A stretch of DNA of 64,000 bases from contig NW_022881603.1 of the NCBI RefSeq assembly GCF_003369915.1, positions 34,779,522 to 34,843,521 of the forward strand, written 5' to 3'. The stretch is from Drosophila miranda. Its lineage: Eukaryota; Arthropoda; Insecta; Diptera; Drosophilidae. The notes beneath the pieces are model-generated. The model was not told the origin of the DNA. It made no database searches and was given only the letters and a program-made list of their open reading frames with translations. Below, piece by piece: positions 32,945 to 45,380 of the stretch (position 1 is its first letter; each line of letters starts with the position of its first letter). The translations under genes and the position numbers were made by a program.

Positions 32945-33034
32945 TGGTGGATGGTCGTCAGTGTGAATAGCCTATTTCGGACCATCCCCGAAATGGATGG
33001 TGGATGGTGGATGGTCGTCAGTGTGAATAGCCTA
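32945..33034 (+). repeat. Harbinger right terminal region with doubled TIR, unit 1
   Basis: Two direct copies of GGATGGTCGTCAGTGTGAATAGCCTA end at 32974 and 33034, with cores 60 bp apart. Only the outer copy is followed by TTA and the spacer. GGATGGT is further repeated two to three times inside each copy. Confidence 0.75.
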
Positions 33035-33340
33035 TTAGTAAGCCAGAATTATTCAACGGAATCTCTAAATTGAGCAATATGAACGACTATCCTCTTTCGT
33101 TTTTTTGTCTTGACCTATTTCGCTAAAACCTTTTTTTTACGAAAAATCCAATAAAAGCAATTATTTAGAATAAGCCAGTTAAGTAGAAAATTGAATCATT
33201 AATCAGTTGAAAATTTGTGGGCATGGCTAAATATTCTGTATAGCTGAGAATATTCGACAGAATATCAAAATTGAGGAACATTTATACAACTTGAGCTCGT
33301 CAGTATATTTACGGTATATTTTTAAAGTAAGACGGTATGT

Positions 33341-33367
33341 TTCGGTATATTTCTGAGGGTCACACTG
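33341..33367 (+). promoter_or_regulatory. Motif 6 + Motif 1 core promoter, spacer 2
   Basis: Both motifs are identical to spacer 1 (33341-33352 and 33357-33367). Confidence 0.65.
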
Positions 33368-33459
33368 GTCCCACTTGACGCGTACAAAATTTGACATCTA
33401 CGGAAAGCGGCGCCAGATTGTGTGAAAAAAGTTGCGGTTTGTAAATTCGTTTGATCGAA

Positions 33460-33967
33460 ATGAACGAAATTATTAAAGATACATAAGTTTATTCCGCAGC
33501 AACTGCTGTACTTTATGGCTGGCCGGCGATGCTGCCAACAATTCCCATGCACATTTCGGTCGTCAGAGCACGACATTTTCATGCGATACGCCAGCTCTTT
33601 GGGCTTGCGGGCGCAATGCGTGTTTAATAATGGCGAAATTATCAAAGTATTCAAGCAAGCTTGCCGCCATTACTTGGAGGAGCCGAAAATAATGACATTC
33701 TCGCCTTCGACGGCAATAAACATTCTAACCATGTTGGGACGATCAGGCAACTTGGGAAAAGATGAACTGAAATTGAGCTCAGATTACATTCCACAGCGTG
33801 GGTGTGTTGCTGAAATTTTTGGGCCTCATCTACCATTTCCGACGATCATGGCACCTACGCCGCGTGTCAAGGACGATACCCAGCGCAATTTACTGAACAA
33901 ATTTCCCGGCTATCCGTTTATCGACAACGTCATACGATGCAAATTATCTTCGCATTTGCGATACTGA
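33460..33967 (+). pseudogene. Spacer ORF of unknown function, spacer 2 (broken near the start)
   Basis: It carries the same ACAT insertion after codon 7 as spacer 1. The later frame (33515-33967) is open. It differs from spacer 1 at DDTQRN (spacer 1 has DDTLRN). Confidence 0.6.
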
Positions 33968-34294
33968 CTTAGTATCGGGTATAACTGTAGAGTTGCGGTG
34001 TCCACAGCAACTCACAACGTTCCCCCTCGTTTTTTTTTGTTGAACTATTTTGTTTAAACCTTGCTTTAGTCAAAATACAATAAAAGCAAGAACTAAAAAC
34101 TAAAATTATGTGGGCAGAACTAATGGTCTTATAGGCTCTGCACACTGAACCCATCCCGGGGAATGGTGGGATTTTTTGACAGATGTGAAACTCCGATTCA
34201 CACTGCCACCATCCACCATCCGTCAAAAACAGCTGATGCCAATAACAAGTTCATTAAATTTGCGCGGAAGATTTATTAGTTCTTGGTTCTTATA

Positions 34295-35610
34295 ATGGAT
34301 GATGAAGATATAGCAATTATTTCGGCTGTGGTTCAACAGCAAAATATTTTCTTGCACCAACTAATAATGTTGCTGTCAATGAATAATGATGATGACGATG
34401 ATGACTTTAACATTGACGAGGATGAGATGACCCAGATGACTGCCATAAAAACACAAAAGCCAGGAAGATTATGGTCGTTTGTGAGTACTTCTACTAACTT
34501 CAACCATAGTTTAAAGTACAAGGACATATTTTATGGTTTTAGGAAAATTCCTAAATTCCTTTGGAAAAGCGCATCGCCATTGCGCTATACACTTTGGGCT
34601 CGTCCTCTGAGTACCGAACAGTTGGCAGGCTTTTCGGTGTAGCTCCAAACATTGTGTGTAGTATCCTGCACGAGTTTTGCAGAGCACTTATCGACGAGTT
34701 TTCGAAGGAGTACACGTCGCCCAATTACCTAACTTCCGACAAAATTGATGAGTGCGTAAAGGGATTCGAGGCAATTGGGTTTCCTCAGTGCCTAGGTGCA
34801 ATTGGTAGGAAATCAATAAGAACTTCAGCAATATGTTTACATATAAATTGGTTTTTAAACTTCCTTTTTATTCTAGATGGATGCCACATCGAAATAAAAC
34901 CACCAGCACCTGAGGCAGTAGACCACCATAACTATAAGGGCTGGTATTCCACAGTCTTGTTTGCCCTAGTGGATTATAGGTATGCAAATATCTTGCACAA
35001 AAATATGTATTTAGCAAGTTGGTTTAATGTCCTAAATTATTTAAATCCGATTCTTTTTAGATACAGATTTACATATGTAAATATCGGCTCTGCAGGAAGG
35101 TGCAATGACTCGATGATATACCAGAAGTCAAGCCGTGCAAAACATATCGAAGCATCGGCATTACTCCAAGAGAAAGCCAAGGAAATAAGCGGAGTAAACG
35201 TCCCTGTAATGCTTATCGGGGACTCGGCATTTAGGTTTTCTAAAAAGCTGATGAAACCTTACCCGTTTTCCACAGTCGCCTCTTTGGAACAGCGCACGTT
35301 TAACTACAACCTTTCCAAAGCTAGGCGAGTGGTGGAAAATGCATTTGGGAATTTAAAAGCCAGATTTCGAATATTCGGAAAAGGTCTTGATAGCCACCAC
35401 AAAAATAATAGCGCCATAATAATGAGCTGTTGTATTTTACACAATATATTAAATAAGCACAACAGCGCGATTAATGAAAATTGGGAGCTTGCAACAAATG
35501 AGCAGCGCGAACAGCCCGATACCAGCAACAGTTCTGCTGACTTTAATCAGTCAGCAGAACAGATACGATCTGCAATCGCAAAATATTGTGTAGACCGTAA
35601 TGAAAATTAA
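34295..35610 (+). pseudogene. Harbinger transposase, unit 2
   Basis: Same exon layout as unit 1, including the long aspartate run (six D). It has the GNLKARFRIFGKG variant around the catalytic glutamate region, shared only with unit 4. Confidence 0.8.
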
Positions 35611-35614
35611 AAAC

Positions 35615-38440
35615 TTATTTATTTTTATTTTTTAAAACTTCTAATAAGTCGTTCTGGAATTTTGTTTGGGTGCTGATCAAGTCCTGCACCATCTTTTCCT
35701 GCCTAACGTCGTGCTCCTCCTTCTTTCTGTGGTGGTCCTTTTGTTGTTCGAGACGCTCCTGGGCGATCTCTGCCAGCCACGAAATGTCGGTCTTTTTCTT
35801 TTTCTTTGGCGGACGCCCAGACAAGGTGCTGGAGCTACAAGATCCGTCCAGGTCCATCTCAATAATATCCGAAAAGTACTCATCAGTATCTGCAATGAAC
35901 ACCTTAAATGAAATATATTTTTTTAGCAATAAATTAATAAAACTTACTGTCGTTGTCCAATGTGCTCTGCTCCATGTTGTTTGCACTCAAGATGCCAAAT
36001 CAGCGAACTTCAGTTCAGCGCCCTGAATGTGACGGTCAACCGGCGGTAATCTGATATCTTGCACATGCCGCAAGATCAGCATTATCGCTTATGCCAAGTC
36101 GGCTTACCGACTGTAGCTTTGTAGCTCTAAGTACATATATTTTGTAGCTTTGCATTCTTTGGCAATTAAATAATTTTGATTCAGCTTATGCCCCAGCTTG
36201 CTGGTGGCTCCTAGTTTTAGTTCTGTTCTTATAACGAAAGCTAACGCTTGTTAATAAACCTTGCTCCGGCAACCAGCCGTAAACACTTTGAATTATTAAT
36301 TCTATACCACTGTACCACAAGGCCAGTGATAAGAGAGACAGTTATCTCTACGACATAATCTTCATAAAGGATTGTATACCACGGAACCCGCACGAGGACC
36401 TGTAGCGCTTGTAGCAGGGAATGCTGAGTTTTTTTGTGGCGCCATCTAGTGCTCAGAGTGGCAGGCGAACGACAGGTCAAGGGAAAACCAAAAAGACGGT
36501 AACAGGTCAAAACGTCAGGCTATCTCTGTTGAAAATGCATCCAGGGACCTGTTAGAGGATTTGCCGCCAGAACGTTGGCGTCCCTATCGGCTATTCCCTC
36601 GTGAAAGTCAATTGAGTCGGTTGCGTATCGGTCCGACGGAAAGGAAAAACCAAGAATTTAGTGAAGAGAAAAACTATAGGGAATCTAAATATCTAAATCC
36701 AAGATTCGACTGCGAGATTCTTGGTTGAAGGCGAGTGGGCTATTCAGTCGTCAGAAGCCGTATAGCGCTGAGTCCGGTTGGGGTAAGTGCTGAGGGAAGA
36801 GAAGAGAAGGGCTAAAGGAGAATAAAGAGTTGTCCCATTTGTAGTCTTGGCGCTTAGTAAATCGAGTTAAGCAGTGCGGATTCGATCGTCCAAGGAAGCC
36901 AGCCAGCAAACAACAGCAGCCGCAAGCCTAACAAAGTGGCTTTTAAACCTTTGGGATTGTCTGGAAAGCGCTCAGCCATCGGAGAAGCGAGCGTGGAAGC
37001 AGAGGGAGAAGACATTTGGGGAGCGCTCGGTCCCCCCAAGCGGCTAGCTTCCCGAGGCGTTGGCGTCGGCACTTTAGTAGTCGAGCGCGACGCGGCAGAT
37101 AAGGAGGGCCCGTCCCTTGGTCGCGAGCAGATCGGCGGAGAGAAAGTGTTAATATAGCACCGTCGGAGATTGGCCGTTTGGCCTTTTTCTTTGCTTTCGC
37201 GTACCTTTCACCTGCAGAAGCAGGGGAAAGAATTTGAGCTGTTCCCGTTCGACCAGGAGGTGGAAAGGAAACATAGATAACCGTCGGGAGAAAGAGAATA
37301 GAAAAAAAAAGAGGAAGCAACGGATTGACCGAGTAATTGTATTCGTGTCTGTAAATGTGTAATTAATTATGATTTCTGTGCGGAGTTAATTAGGAGAGAT
37401 TTAGATTTGATTCCGGTAGTGGCTTCTCGTGACTCTCGCCGATCTGCAAATATGATTTCCCCCAACCTTGTGCCCATTTAAGTGTTCTTCCACCACAGCA
37501 GCTTTAGGTATTCATCGAGGAAAGCGCTTTCGCCGATGGAGCCATAAACTGGAGAAAAGGTATGAGTGGACTTAAATTCTGTTATTAATGAATTACAACT
37601 TGAAACAAGGGAACTAGGGCCGGTCGGTGAGTGAGAGGGAGAAGTGCCCACTCGAATTGGTTTCGTAACATTACGGAGTCAGCAAGCAAGTTAGTTTGTC
37701 CATTTCGGACTTATTTAGTATATCGTTTGTATGACACATAGCCAAGTATTTGTAGGAATTTTATACATATATTTCATTTAGCTACTCTTTTAATGTGGGT
37801 GATTATATTATGGTATTTGCGGGTAATGTTAGTGTTTTAGCCAGTAAGTGAATAAACTTTATAATGTATTAATCTACCGCTTTGCTTTCGCTGGCAAATT
37901 CCCCATGTAGGACGCCCCGGACAAAGGGGCCATTCCGTCATTAAATCGAACGGTTTGGAATGGCCATGGCAGGGTGGGCGACACGACCTCGACAACACCA
38001 GAGGCGGAGTTGAGATACCTTTCCAGCACACATCCACAATTCTATTCAGGGATAAACAGTGTCTCCCGGTTAAGCATTTTCGTCGTGACACGCTACTTCA
38101 TTCGCGGTATAATGCGTATAGGCCACCAGCAGGAGGGGGGCAAGAACATCACTCCAATAGCCGACGAGCAGAGGCCGGAAACCCAAAGCGTGTGCTTCCC
38201 TTCGCTGAATGACAGCTAGCCTGGCAGGATTTATATACACAGACGTGCGTAGATGACACGTTACAGACCACCGCATCAAGCAGCTAAGGCTACTTGGACA
38301 TACGGACAACTTAATTTACACATGTGAATTTTTGCGTGGTCCGCGCAAATCTTAAATTTTCTCCTTCCATATGTCAATCAGCAGGCTCTCAAGCGCGGCA
38401 CTCCATTTCACCCTGCCGCCTGCTGTTGTTCTCTTGTTTG
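35615..38440 (-). pseudogene. Harbinger Myb/SANT-like remnant, unit 2, split by solo LTR
   Basis: Exons c and d lie at 35615-35975. Exon b (38440 to about 38326) is on the far side of the solo LTR. Exon a with its start codon and splice donor is deleted. Confidence 0.55.
36401..38265 (+). mobile_element. Family C solo LTR, unit 2
   Basis: These 1865 bp start TGTAGCGC and end CGTTACA, flanked by GACC (36397-36400 and 38266-38269). Units without it read GAGGACCACCGC, so GACC is the target duplication. TG...CA ends and a 4-bp duplication fit a gypsy-type LTR, and no internal region is present. A CTCF-like site lies at 36439-36452 (minus strand, 13 of 14 consensus positions). It is not similar to the family A or B LTRs beyond that short motif. 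Confidence 0.9.
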
Positions 38441-39136
38441 CTGCATTGTGTAATAATATTATATATTATAAACAATAAAAAACAAATATATCTATTCAAC
38501 GTATCTGTCCTTCCGAGCTGTTCTGTTGTTGTTTTTGTTTTTTGTTAATTTTGTCACAATCATTGTTTACGTTTTCGCAGTGAATACCATTTTTCCATTG
38601 TGAATGACAATTATTCAGAGTTGCATTTGAAAACCATCGGCTAACTATCGCATAGAAACGTGCGGTTTAGGAACATCCAAAATGGATGGTGGACTAACTG
38701 GGAAATTTTCGGAACGGCAAAACCTTACGGACCATCCCCGAAATGGATGGTGGATGGTCGTCAGTGTGAATAGCCTATTTCGGACCATCCCCGAAATGGA
38801 TGGTGGATGGTCGTCAGTGTGAATAGCCTATTAGTAAGCCAGAATTATTCAACGGAATCTCTAAATTGAGCAATATGAACGACTATCCTCTTTCTTTTTT
38901 TTGTCTTGACCTATTTCGCTAAAACCTTTTTTTTACGAAAAATCCAATAAAAGCAATTATTTAGAATAAGCCAGTTAAGTAGAAAATTGAATCATTAATC
39001 AGTTGAAAATTTGTGGGCATGGCTAAATATTCTGTATAGCTGAGAATATTCGACAGAATATCAAAATTGAGGAACATTTATACAACTTGAGCTCGTCAGT
39101 ATATTTACGGTATATTTTTAAAGTAAGACGGTATGT

Positions 39137-39163
39137 TTCGGTATATTTCTGAGGGTCACACTG
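39137..39163 (+). promoter_or_regulatory. Motif 6 + Motif 1 core promoter, spacer 3
   Basis: The motifs are unchanged from spacer 1 (39137-39148 and 39153-39163). Confidence 0.65.
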
Positions 39164-39255
39164 GTCCCACTTGACGCGTACAAAATTTGACATCTACGGA
39201 AAGCGGCGCCAGATTGTGTGAAAAAAGTTGCGGTTTGTAAATTCGTTTGATCGAA

Positions 39256-39759
39256 ATGAACGAAATTATTAAAGATAAGTTTATTCCGCAGCAACTGCTG
39301 TACTTTATGGCTGGCCGGCGATGCTGCCAACAATTCCCATGCACATTTCGGTCGTCAGAGCACGACATTTTCATGCGATACGCCAGCTCTTTGGGCTTGC
39401 GGGCGCAATGCGTGTTTAATAATGGCGAAATTATCAAAGTATTCAAGCAAGCTTGCCTCCATTACTTGGAGGAGCCGAAAATAATGACATTCTCGCCTTC
39501 GACGGCAATAAACATTCTAACCATGTTGGGACGATCAGGCAACTTGGGAAAAGATGAACTGAAATTGAGCTCAGATTACATTCCACAGCGTGGGTGTGTT
39601 GCTGAAATTTTTGGGCCTCATCTACCATTTCCGACGATCATGGCGCCTACGCCGCGTGTCAAGGACGATACCCAGCGCAATTTACTGAACAAATTTCCCG
39701 GCTATCCGTTCATCGACAACGTCATACGATGCAAATTATCTTCGCATTTGCGATACTGA
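39256..39759 (+). CDS. Spacer ORF of unknown function, spacer 3 (intact, 167 aa)
   Basis: ATG 39256 reads MNEIIKDKFIPQQLLYFM and the frame stays open to TGA at 39757. Without the ACAT insertion seen in spacers 1-2 this is a complete 167-residue protein. I do not recognise it. A conserved-looking C-terminal half includes FGPHLPFPTIMAPTPR and NKFPGYPFIDNVI. It has a promoter 93 bp upstream and an AATAAA about 110 bp downstream of the stop, so it has the parts of a short gene. One private change is CLHYLEE for CRHYLEE. Confidence 0.6.
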   Translation: MNEIIKDKFIPQQLLYFMAGRRCCQQFPCTFRSSEHDIFMRYASSLGLRAQCVFNNGEIIKVFKQACLHYLEEPKIMTFSPSTAINILTMLGRSGNLGKDELKLSSDYIPQRGCVAEIFGPHLPFPTIMAPTPRVKDDTQRNLLNKFPGYPFIDNVIRCKLSSHLRY

Positions 39760-40087
39760 CTTAGTATCGGGTATAACTGTAGAGTTGCGGTGTCCACAGC
39801 AACTCACAACGTTCCCCCTCGTTTTTTTTTGTTGAACTATTTTGTTTAAACCTTGCTTTAGTCAAAATACAATAAAAGCAAGAACTAAAAACTAAAATTA
39901 TGTGGGCAGAACTAATGGTCTTATAGGCTCTGCACACTGAACCCATCCCGGGGGAATGGTGGGATTTTTTGACAGATGTGAAACTCCGATTCACACTGCC
40001 ACCATCCACCATCCGTCAAAAACAGCTGATGCCAATAACAAGTTCATTAAATTTGCGCGGAAGATTTATTAATTCTTGGTTCTTATA

Positions 40088-41394
40088 ATGGATGATGAAG
40101 ATATAGCAATTATTTCGGCTGTGGTTCAACAGCAAAATATTTTCTTGCACCAACTAATAATGTTGCTGTCAATGAATAATGATGATGACTTTAACATTGA
40201 CGAGGATGAGATGACCCAGATGACTGCCATAAAAACACAAAAGCCAGGAAGATTATGGTCGTTTGTGAGTACTTCTACTAACTTCAACCATAGTTTAAAG
40301 TACAAGGACATATTTTATGGTTTTAGGAAAATTCCTAAATTCCTTTGGAAAAGCGCATCGCCATTGCGCTATACACTTTGGGCTCGTCCTCTGAGTACCG
40401 AACAGTTGGCAGGCTTTTCGGTGTAGCTCCAAACATTGTGTGTAGTATCCTGCACGAGTTTTGCAGAGCACTTATCGACGAGTTTTCGAAGGAGTACACG
40501 TCGCCCAATTACCTAACTTCCGACAAAATTGATGAGTGCGTAAAGGGATTCGAGGCAATTGGGTTTCCTCAGTGCCTAGGTGCAATTGGTAGGAAATCAA
40601 TAAGAACTTCAGCAATATGTTTACATATAAATTGGTTTTTAAACTTCCTTTTTATTCTAGATGGATGCCACATCGAAATAAAACCACCAGCACCTGAGGC
40701 AGTAGACCACCATAACTATAAGGGCTGGTATTCCACAGTCTTGTTTGCCCTAGTGGATTATAGGTATGCAAATATCTTGCACAAAAATATGTATTTAGCA
40801 AGTTGGTTTAATGTCCTAAATTATTTAAATCCGATTCTTTTTAGATACAGATTTACATATGTAAATATCGGCTCTGCAGGAAGGTGCAATGACTCGATGA
40901 TATACCAGAAGTCAAGCCGTGCAAAACATATCGAAGCATCGGCATTACTCCAAGAGAAAGCCAAGGAAATAAGCGGAGTAAACGTCCCTGTAATGCTTAT
41001 CGGGGACTCGGCATTTAGGTTTTCTAAAAAGCTGATGAAACCTTACCCGTTTTCCACAGTCGCCTCTTTGGAACAGCGCACGTTTAACTACAACCTTTCC
41101 AAAGCTAGGCGAGTGGTGGAAAATGCATTTGGGCATTTAAAAGCCAGATTTCGAATAATCGGAAAAGGTCTTGATAGCCACCACAAAAATAATAGCGCCA
41201 TAATAATGAGCTGTTGTATTTTACACAATATATTAAATAAGCACAACAGCGCGATTAATGAAAATTGGGAGCTTGCAACAAATGAGCAGCGCGAACAGCC
41301 CGATACCAGCAACAGTTCTGCTGACTTTAATCAGTCAGCAGAACAGATACGATCTGCAATCGCAAAATATTGTGTAGACCGTAATGAAAATTAA
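40088..41394 (+). pseudogene. Harbinger transposase, unit 3
   Basis: The aspartate run is three residues shorter (9 bp) than in units 1-2, as in all later units. It has the GHLKARFRIIGKG variant. Exon structure and the shared frame break near the start of the catalytic part are as in unit 1. Confidence 0.8.
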
Positions 41395-41398
41395 AAAC

Positions 41399-42450
41399 TT
41401 ATTTATTTTTATTTTTTAAAACTTCTAATAAGTCGTTCTGGAATTTTGTTTGGGTGCTGATCAAGTCCTGCACCATCTTCTCCTGCCTAACGTCGTGCTC
41501 CTCCTTCTTTCTGTGGTGGTCCTTCTGTTGTTCGAGACGCTCCTGGGCGATCTCTGCCAGCCACGAAATGTCGGTCTTTTTCTTTTTCTTTGGCGGACGC
41601 CCAGACAAGGTGCTGGAGCTACAAGATCCGTCCAGGTCCATCTCAATAATATCCGAAAAGTACTCATCAGTATCTGCAATGAACACCTTAAATGAAATAT
41701 ATTTTTTTAGCAATAAATTAATAAAACTTACTGTCGTTGTCCAATGTGCTCTGCTCCATGTTGTTTGCACTCAAGATGCCAAATCAGCGAACTTCAGTTC
41801 AGCGCCCTGAATGTGACGGTCAACCGGCGGTAATCTGATATCTTGCACATGCCGCAAGATCAGCATTATCGCTTATGCCAAGTCGGCTTACCGACTGTAG
41901 CTTTGTAGCTCTAAGTACATATATTTTGTAGCTTTGCATTCTTTGGCAATTAAATAATTTTGATTCAGCTTATGCCCCAGCTTGCTGGTGGCTCCTAGTT
42001 TTAGTTCTGTTCTTATAACGAAAGCTAACGCTTGTTAATAAACCTTGCTCCGGCAACCAGCCGTAAACACTTTGAATTATTAATTCTATACCACTGTACC
42101 ACAAGGCCAGTGATAAGAGAGACAGTTATCTCTCCAACATAATCTTCATAGAGGATTCTATACCACGGAACCCGCACGAGGACCACCGCATCAAGCAGCT
42201 AAGGCTACTTGGACATACGGACAACTTAATTTACACATGTGATTTTTTGCGTGGTCCGCGCAAATCTTCAATTTTCTCCTTCCATATGTCAATCAGCAGG
42301 CTCTCAAGCGCGGCACTCCATTTCACCCTGCCGCCTGCTGTTGTTCTCTTGTTTGCTGCATTGTGTAATAATATTATATATTATAAACAATAAAAAACAA
42401 ATATATCTATTCAACGTACCACTGGAGGAGTTTTCTGGCACTAAATACAT
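41399..42450 (-). pseudogene. Harbinger Myb/SANT-like remnant, unit 3
   Basis: Exon a is present (start 42450). There are two K to R changes in the basic and coiled-coil end (NNRRTTE, GRRRW in another frame), from T to C changes near 41480 and 41525 on the plus strand. Confidence 0.55.
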
Positions 42451-43121
42451 TTTATTAATAAGTTTTTCGAAAATTTGGTCTGCTGTCCTTCCGAGCTGTT
42501 CTGTTGTTGTTTTTGTTTTTTGTTAATTTTGTCACAATCATTGTTTACGTTTTCGCAGTGAATACCATTTTTCCATTGTGAATGACAATTATTCAGAGTT
42601 GCATTTGAAAACCATCGGCTAACTATCGCATAGAAACGTGCGGTTTAGGAACATCCAAAATGGATGGTGGACTAACTGGGAAATTTTCGGAACGGCAAAA
42701 CCTTACGGACCATCCCCGAAATGGATGGTGGATGGTCGTCAGTGTGAATAGCCTATTTCGGACCATCCCCGAAATGGATGGTGGATGGTGGATGGTCGTC
42801 AGTGTGAATAGCCTATTAGTAAGCCAGAATTATTCAACGGAATCTCTAAATTGAGCAATATGAACGACTATCCTCTTTCGTTTTTTTGTCTTGACCTATT
42901 TCGCTAAAACCTTTTTTTTACGAAAAATCCAATAAAAGCAATTATTTAGAATAAGCCAGTTAAGTAGAAAATTGAATCATTAATCAGTTGAAAATTTGTG
43001 GGCATGGCTAAATATTCTGTATAGCTGAGAATATTCGACAGAATATCAAAATTGAGGAACATTTATACAACTTGAGCTCGTCAGTATATTTACGGTATAT
43101 TTTTAAAGTAAGACGGTATGT

Positions 43122-43148
43122 TTCGGTATATTTCTGAGGGTCACACTG
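43122..43148 (+). promoter_or_regulatory. Motif 6 + Motif 1 core promoter, spacer 4
   Basis: Identical motif pair at 43122-43133 and 43138-43148. Confidence 0.65.
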
Positions 43149-43240
43149 GTCCCACTTGACGCGTACAAAATTTGACATCTACGGAAAGCGGCGCCAGATT
43201 GTGTGAAAAAAGTTGCGGTTTGTAAATTCGTTTGATCGAA

Positions 43241-43741
43241 ATGAACGAAATTATTAAAGATAAGTTTATTCCGCAGCAACTGCTGTACTTTATGGCTGGC
43301 CGGCGATGCTGCCAACAATTCCCATGCACATTTCGGTCGTCAGAGCACGACATTTTCATGCGATACGCCAGCTCTTTGGGCTTGCGGGCGCAATGCGTGT
43401 TTAATAATGGCGAAATTATCAAAGTATTCAAGCAAGCTTGCCGCCATTACTTGGAGGAGCCGAAAATAATGACATTCTCGCCTTCGACGGCAATAAACAT
43501 TCTAACCATGTTGGGACGATCAGGCAACTTGGGAAAAGATGAACTGAAATTGAGCTCAGATTACATTCCACAGCGTGGGTGTGTTGCTGAAATTTTTGGG
43601 CCTCATCTACCATTTCCGACGATCATGGCGCCTACGCCGCGTGTCAAGGACGATACCCAGCGCAATTTACTGAACAAATTTCCCGGCTATCCGTTCATCG
43701 ACGTCATACGATGCAAATTATCATCGCATTTGCGATACTGA
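43241..43741 (+). CDS. Spacer ORF of unknown function, spacer 4 (intact, 166 aa)
   Basis: Open from ATG 43241. One codon is missing (PFIDVIRC where others have PFIDNVIRC). The loss is an in-frame 3-bp deletion. Confidence 0.6.
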   Translation: MNEIIKDKFIPQQLLYFMAGRRCCQQFPCTFRSSEHDIFMRYASSLGLRAQCVFNNGEIIKVFKQACRHYLEEPKIMTFSPSTAINILTMLGRSGNLGKDELKLSSDYIPQRGCVAEIFGPHLPFPTIMAPTPRVKDDTQRNLLNKFPGYPFIDVIRCKLSSHLRY

Positions 43742-44069
43742 CTTAGTATCGGGTATAACTGTAGAGTTGCGGTGTCCACAGCAACTCACAACGTTCCCCC
43801 TCGTTTTTTTTTGTTGAACTATTTTGTTTAAACCTTGCTTTAGTCAAAATACAATAAAAGCAAGAACTAAAAACTAAAATTATGTGGGCAGAACTAATGG
43901 TCTTATAGGCTCTGCACACTGAACCCATCCCGGGGGAATGGTGGGATTTTTTGACAGATGTGAAACTCCGATTCACACTGCCACCATCCACCATCCGTCA
44001 AAAACAGCTGATGCCAATAACAAGTTCATTAAATTTGCGCGGAAGATTTATTAGTTCTTGGTTCTTATA

Positions 44070-45376
44070 ATGGATGATGAAGATATAGCAATTATTTCGG
44101 CTGTGGTTCAACAGCAAAATATTTTCTTGCACCAACTAATAATGTTGCTGTCAATGAATAATGATGATGACTTTAACATTGACGAGGATGAGATGACCCA
44201 GATGACTGCCATAAAAACACAAAAGCCAGGAAGATTATGGTCGTTTGTGAGTACTTCTACTAACTTCAACCATAGTTTAAAGTACAAGGACATATTTTAT
44301 GGTTTTAGGAAAATTCCTAAATTCCTTTGGAAAAGCGCATCGCCATTGCGCTATACACTTTGGGCTCGTCCTCTCAGTACCGAACAGTTGGCAGGCTTTT
44401 CGGTGTAGCTCCAAACATTGTGTGTAGTATCCTGCACGAGTTTTGCAGAGCACTTATCGACGAGTTTTCGAAGGAGTACACGTCGCCCAATTACCTAACT
44501 TCCGACAAAATTGATGAGTGCGTAAAGGGATTCGAGGCAATTGGGTTTCCTCAGTGCCTAGGTGCAATTGGTAGGAAATCAATAAGAACTTCAGCAATAT
44601 GTTTACATATAAATTGGTTTTTAAACTTCCTTTTTATTCTAGATGGATGCCACATCGAAATAAAACCACCAGCACCTGAGGCAGTAGACCACCATAACTA
44701 TAAGGGCTGGTATTCCACAGTCTTGTTTGCCCTAGTGGATTATAGGTATGCAAATATCTTGCACAAAAATATGTATTTAGCAAGTTGGTTTAATGTCCTA
44801 AATTATTTAAATCCGATTCTTTTTAGATACAGATTTACATATGTAAATATCGGCTCTGCAGGAAGGTGCAATGACTCGATGATATACCAGAAGTCAAGCC
44901 GTGCAAAACATATCGAAGCATCGGCATTACTCCAAGAGAAAGCCAAGGAAATAAGCGGAGTAAACGTCCCTGTAATGCTTATCGGGGACTCGGCATTTAG
45001 GTTTTCTAAAAAGCTGATGAAACCTTACCCGTTTTCCACAGTCGCCTCTTTGGAACAGCGCACGTTTAACTACAACCTTTCCAAAGCTAGGCGAGTGGTG
45101 GAAAATGCATTTGGGAATTTAAAAGCCAGATTTCGAATATTCGGAAAAGGTCTTGATAGCCACCACAAAAATAATAGCGCCATAATAATGAGCTGTTGTA
45201 TTTTACACAATATATTAAATAAGCACAACAGCGCGATTAATGAAAATTGGGAGCTTGCAACAAATGAGCAGCGCGAACAGCCCGATACCAGCAACAGTTC
45301 TGCTGACTTTAATCAGTCAGCAGAACAGATACGATCTGCAATCGCAAAATATTGTGTAGACCGTAATGAAAATTAA
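44070..45376 (+). pseudogene. Harbinger transposase, unit 4
   Basis: It has the GNLKARFRIFGKG variant like unit 2 but the short aspartate run like unit 3. Private change: SSSQYRT for SSSEYRT. Confidence 0.8.
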
Positions 45377-45380
45377 AAAC

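Larger units (their letters stand above)
30140..33034 (+). mobile_element. PIF/Harbinger element, unit 1 (no solo LTR)
   Basis: It is bounded by TIRs beginning TAGGCTCTGCACACTGA (left) and, read inward from the right, TAGGCTATTCACACTGA. The TSD TTA is at 30137-30139 and 33035-33037. The 3-bp TTA duplication and the DDE transposase place it in the PIF/Harbinger superfamily. It is 2895 bp with transposase on plus and Myb-like remnant on minus, tail to tail. Confidence 0.9.
34132..38830 (+). mobile_element. Harbinger element, unit 2, with family C solo LTR
   Basis: TSD TTA lies at 34129-34131 and 38831-38833. It is 4699 bp because of the solo LTR at 36401-38265. It also lacks 66 bp that hold exon a of the Myb-like gene (junction at about 38503, CAACGTA/TCTGTCC). 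Confidence 0.9.
39924..42815 (+). mobile_element. Harbinger element, unit 3 (no solo LTR)
   Basis: TSD TTA lies at 39921-39923 and 42816-42818; length 2892 bp. Confidence 0.9.
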
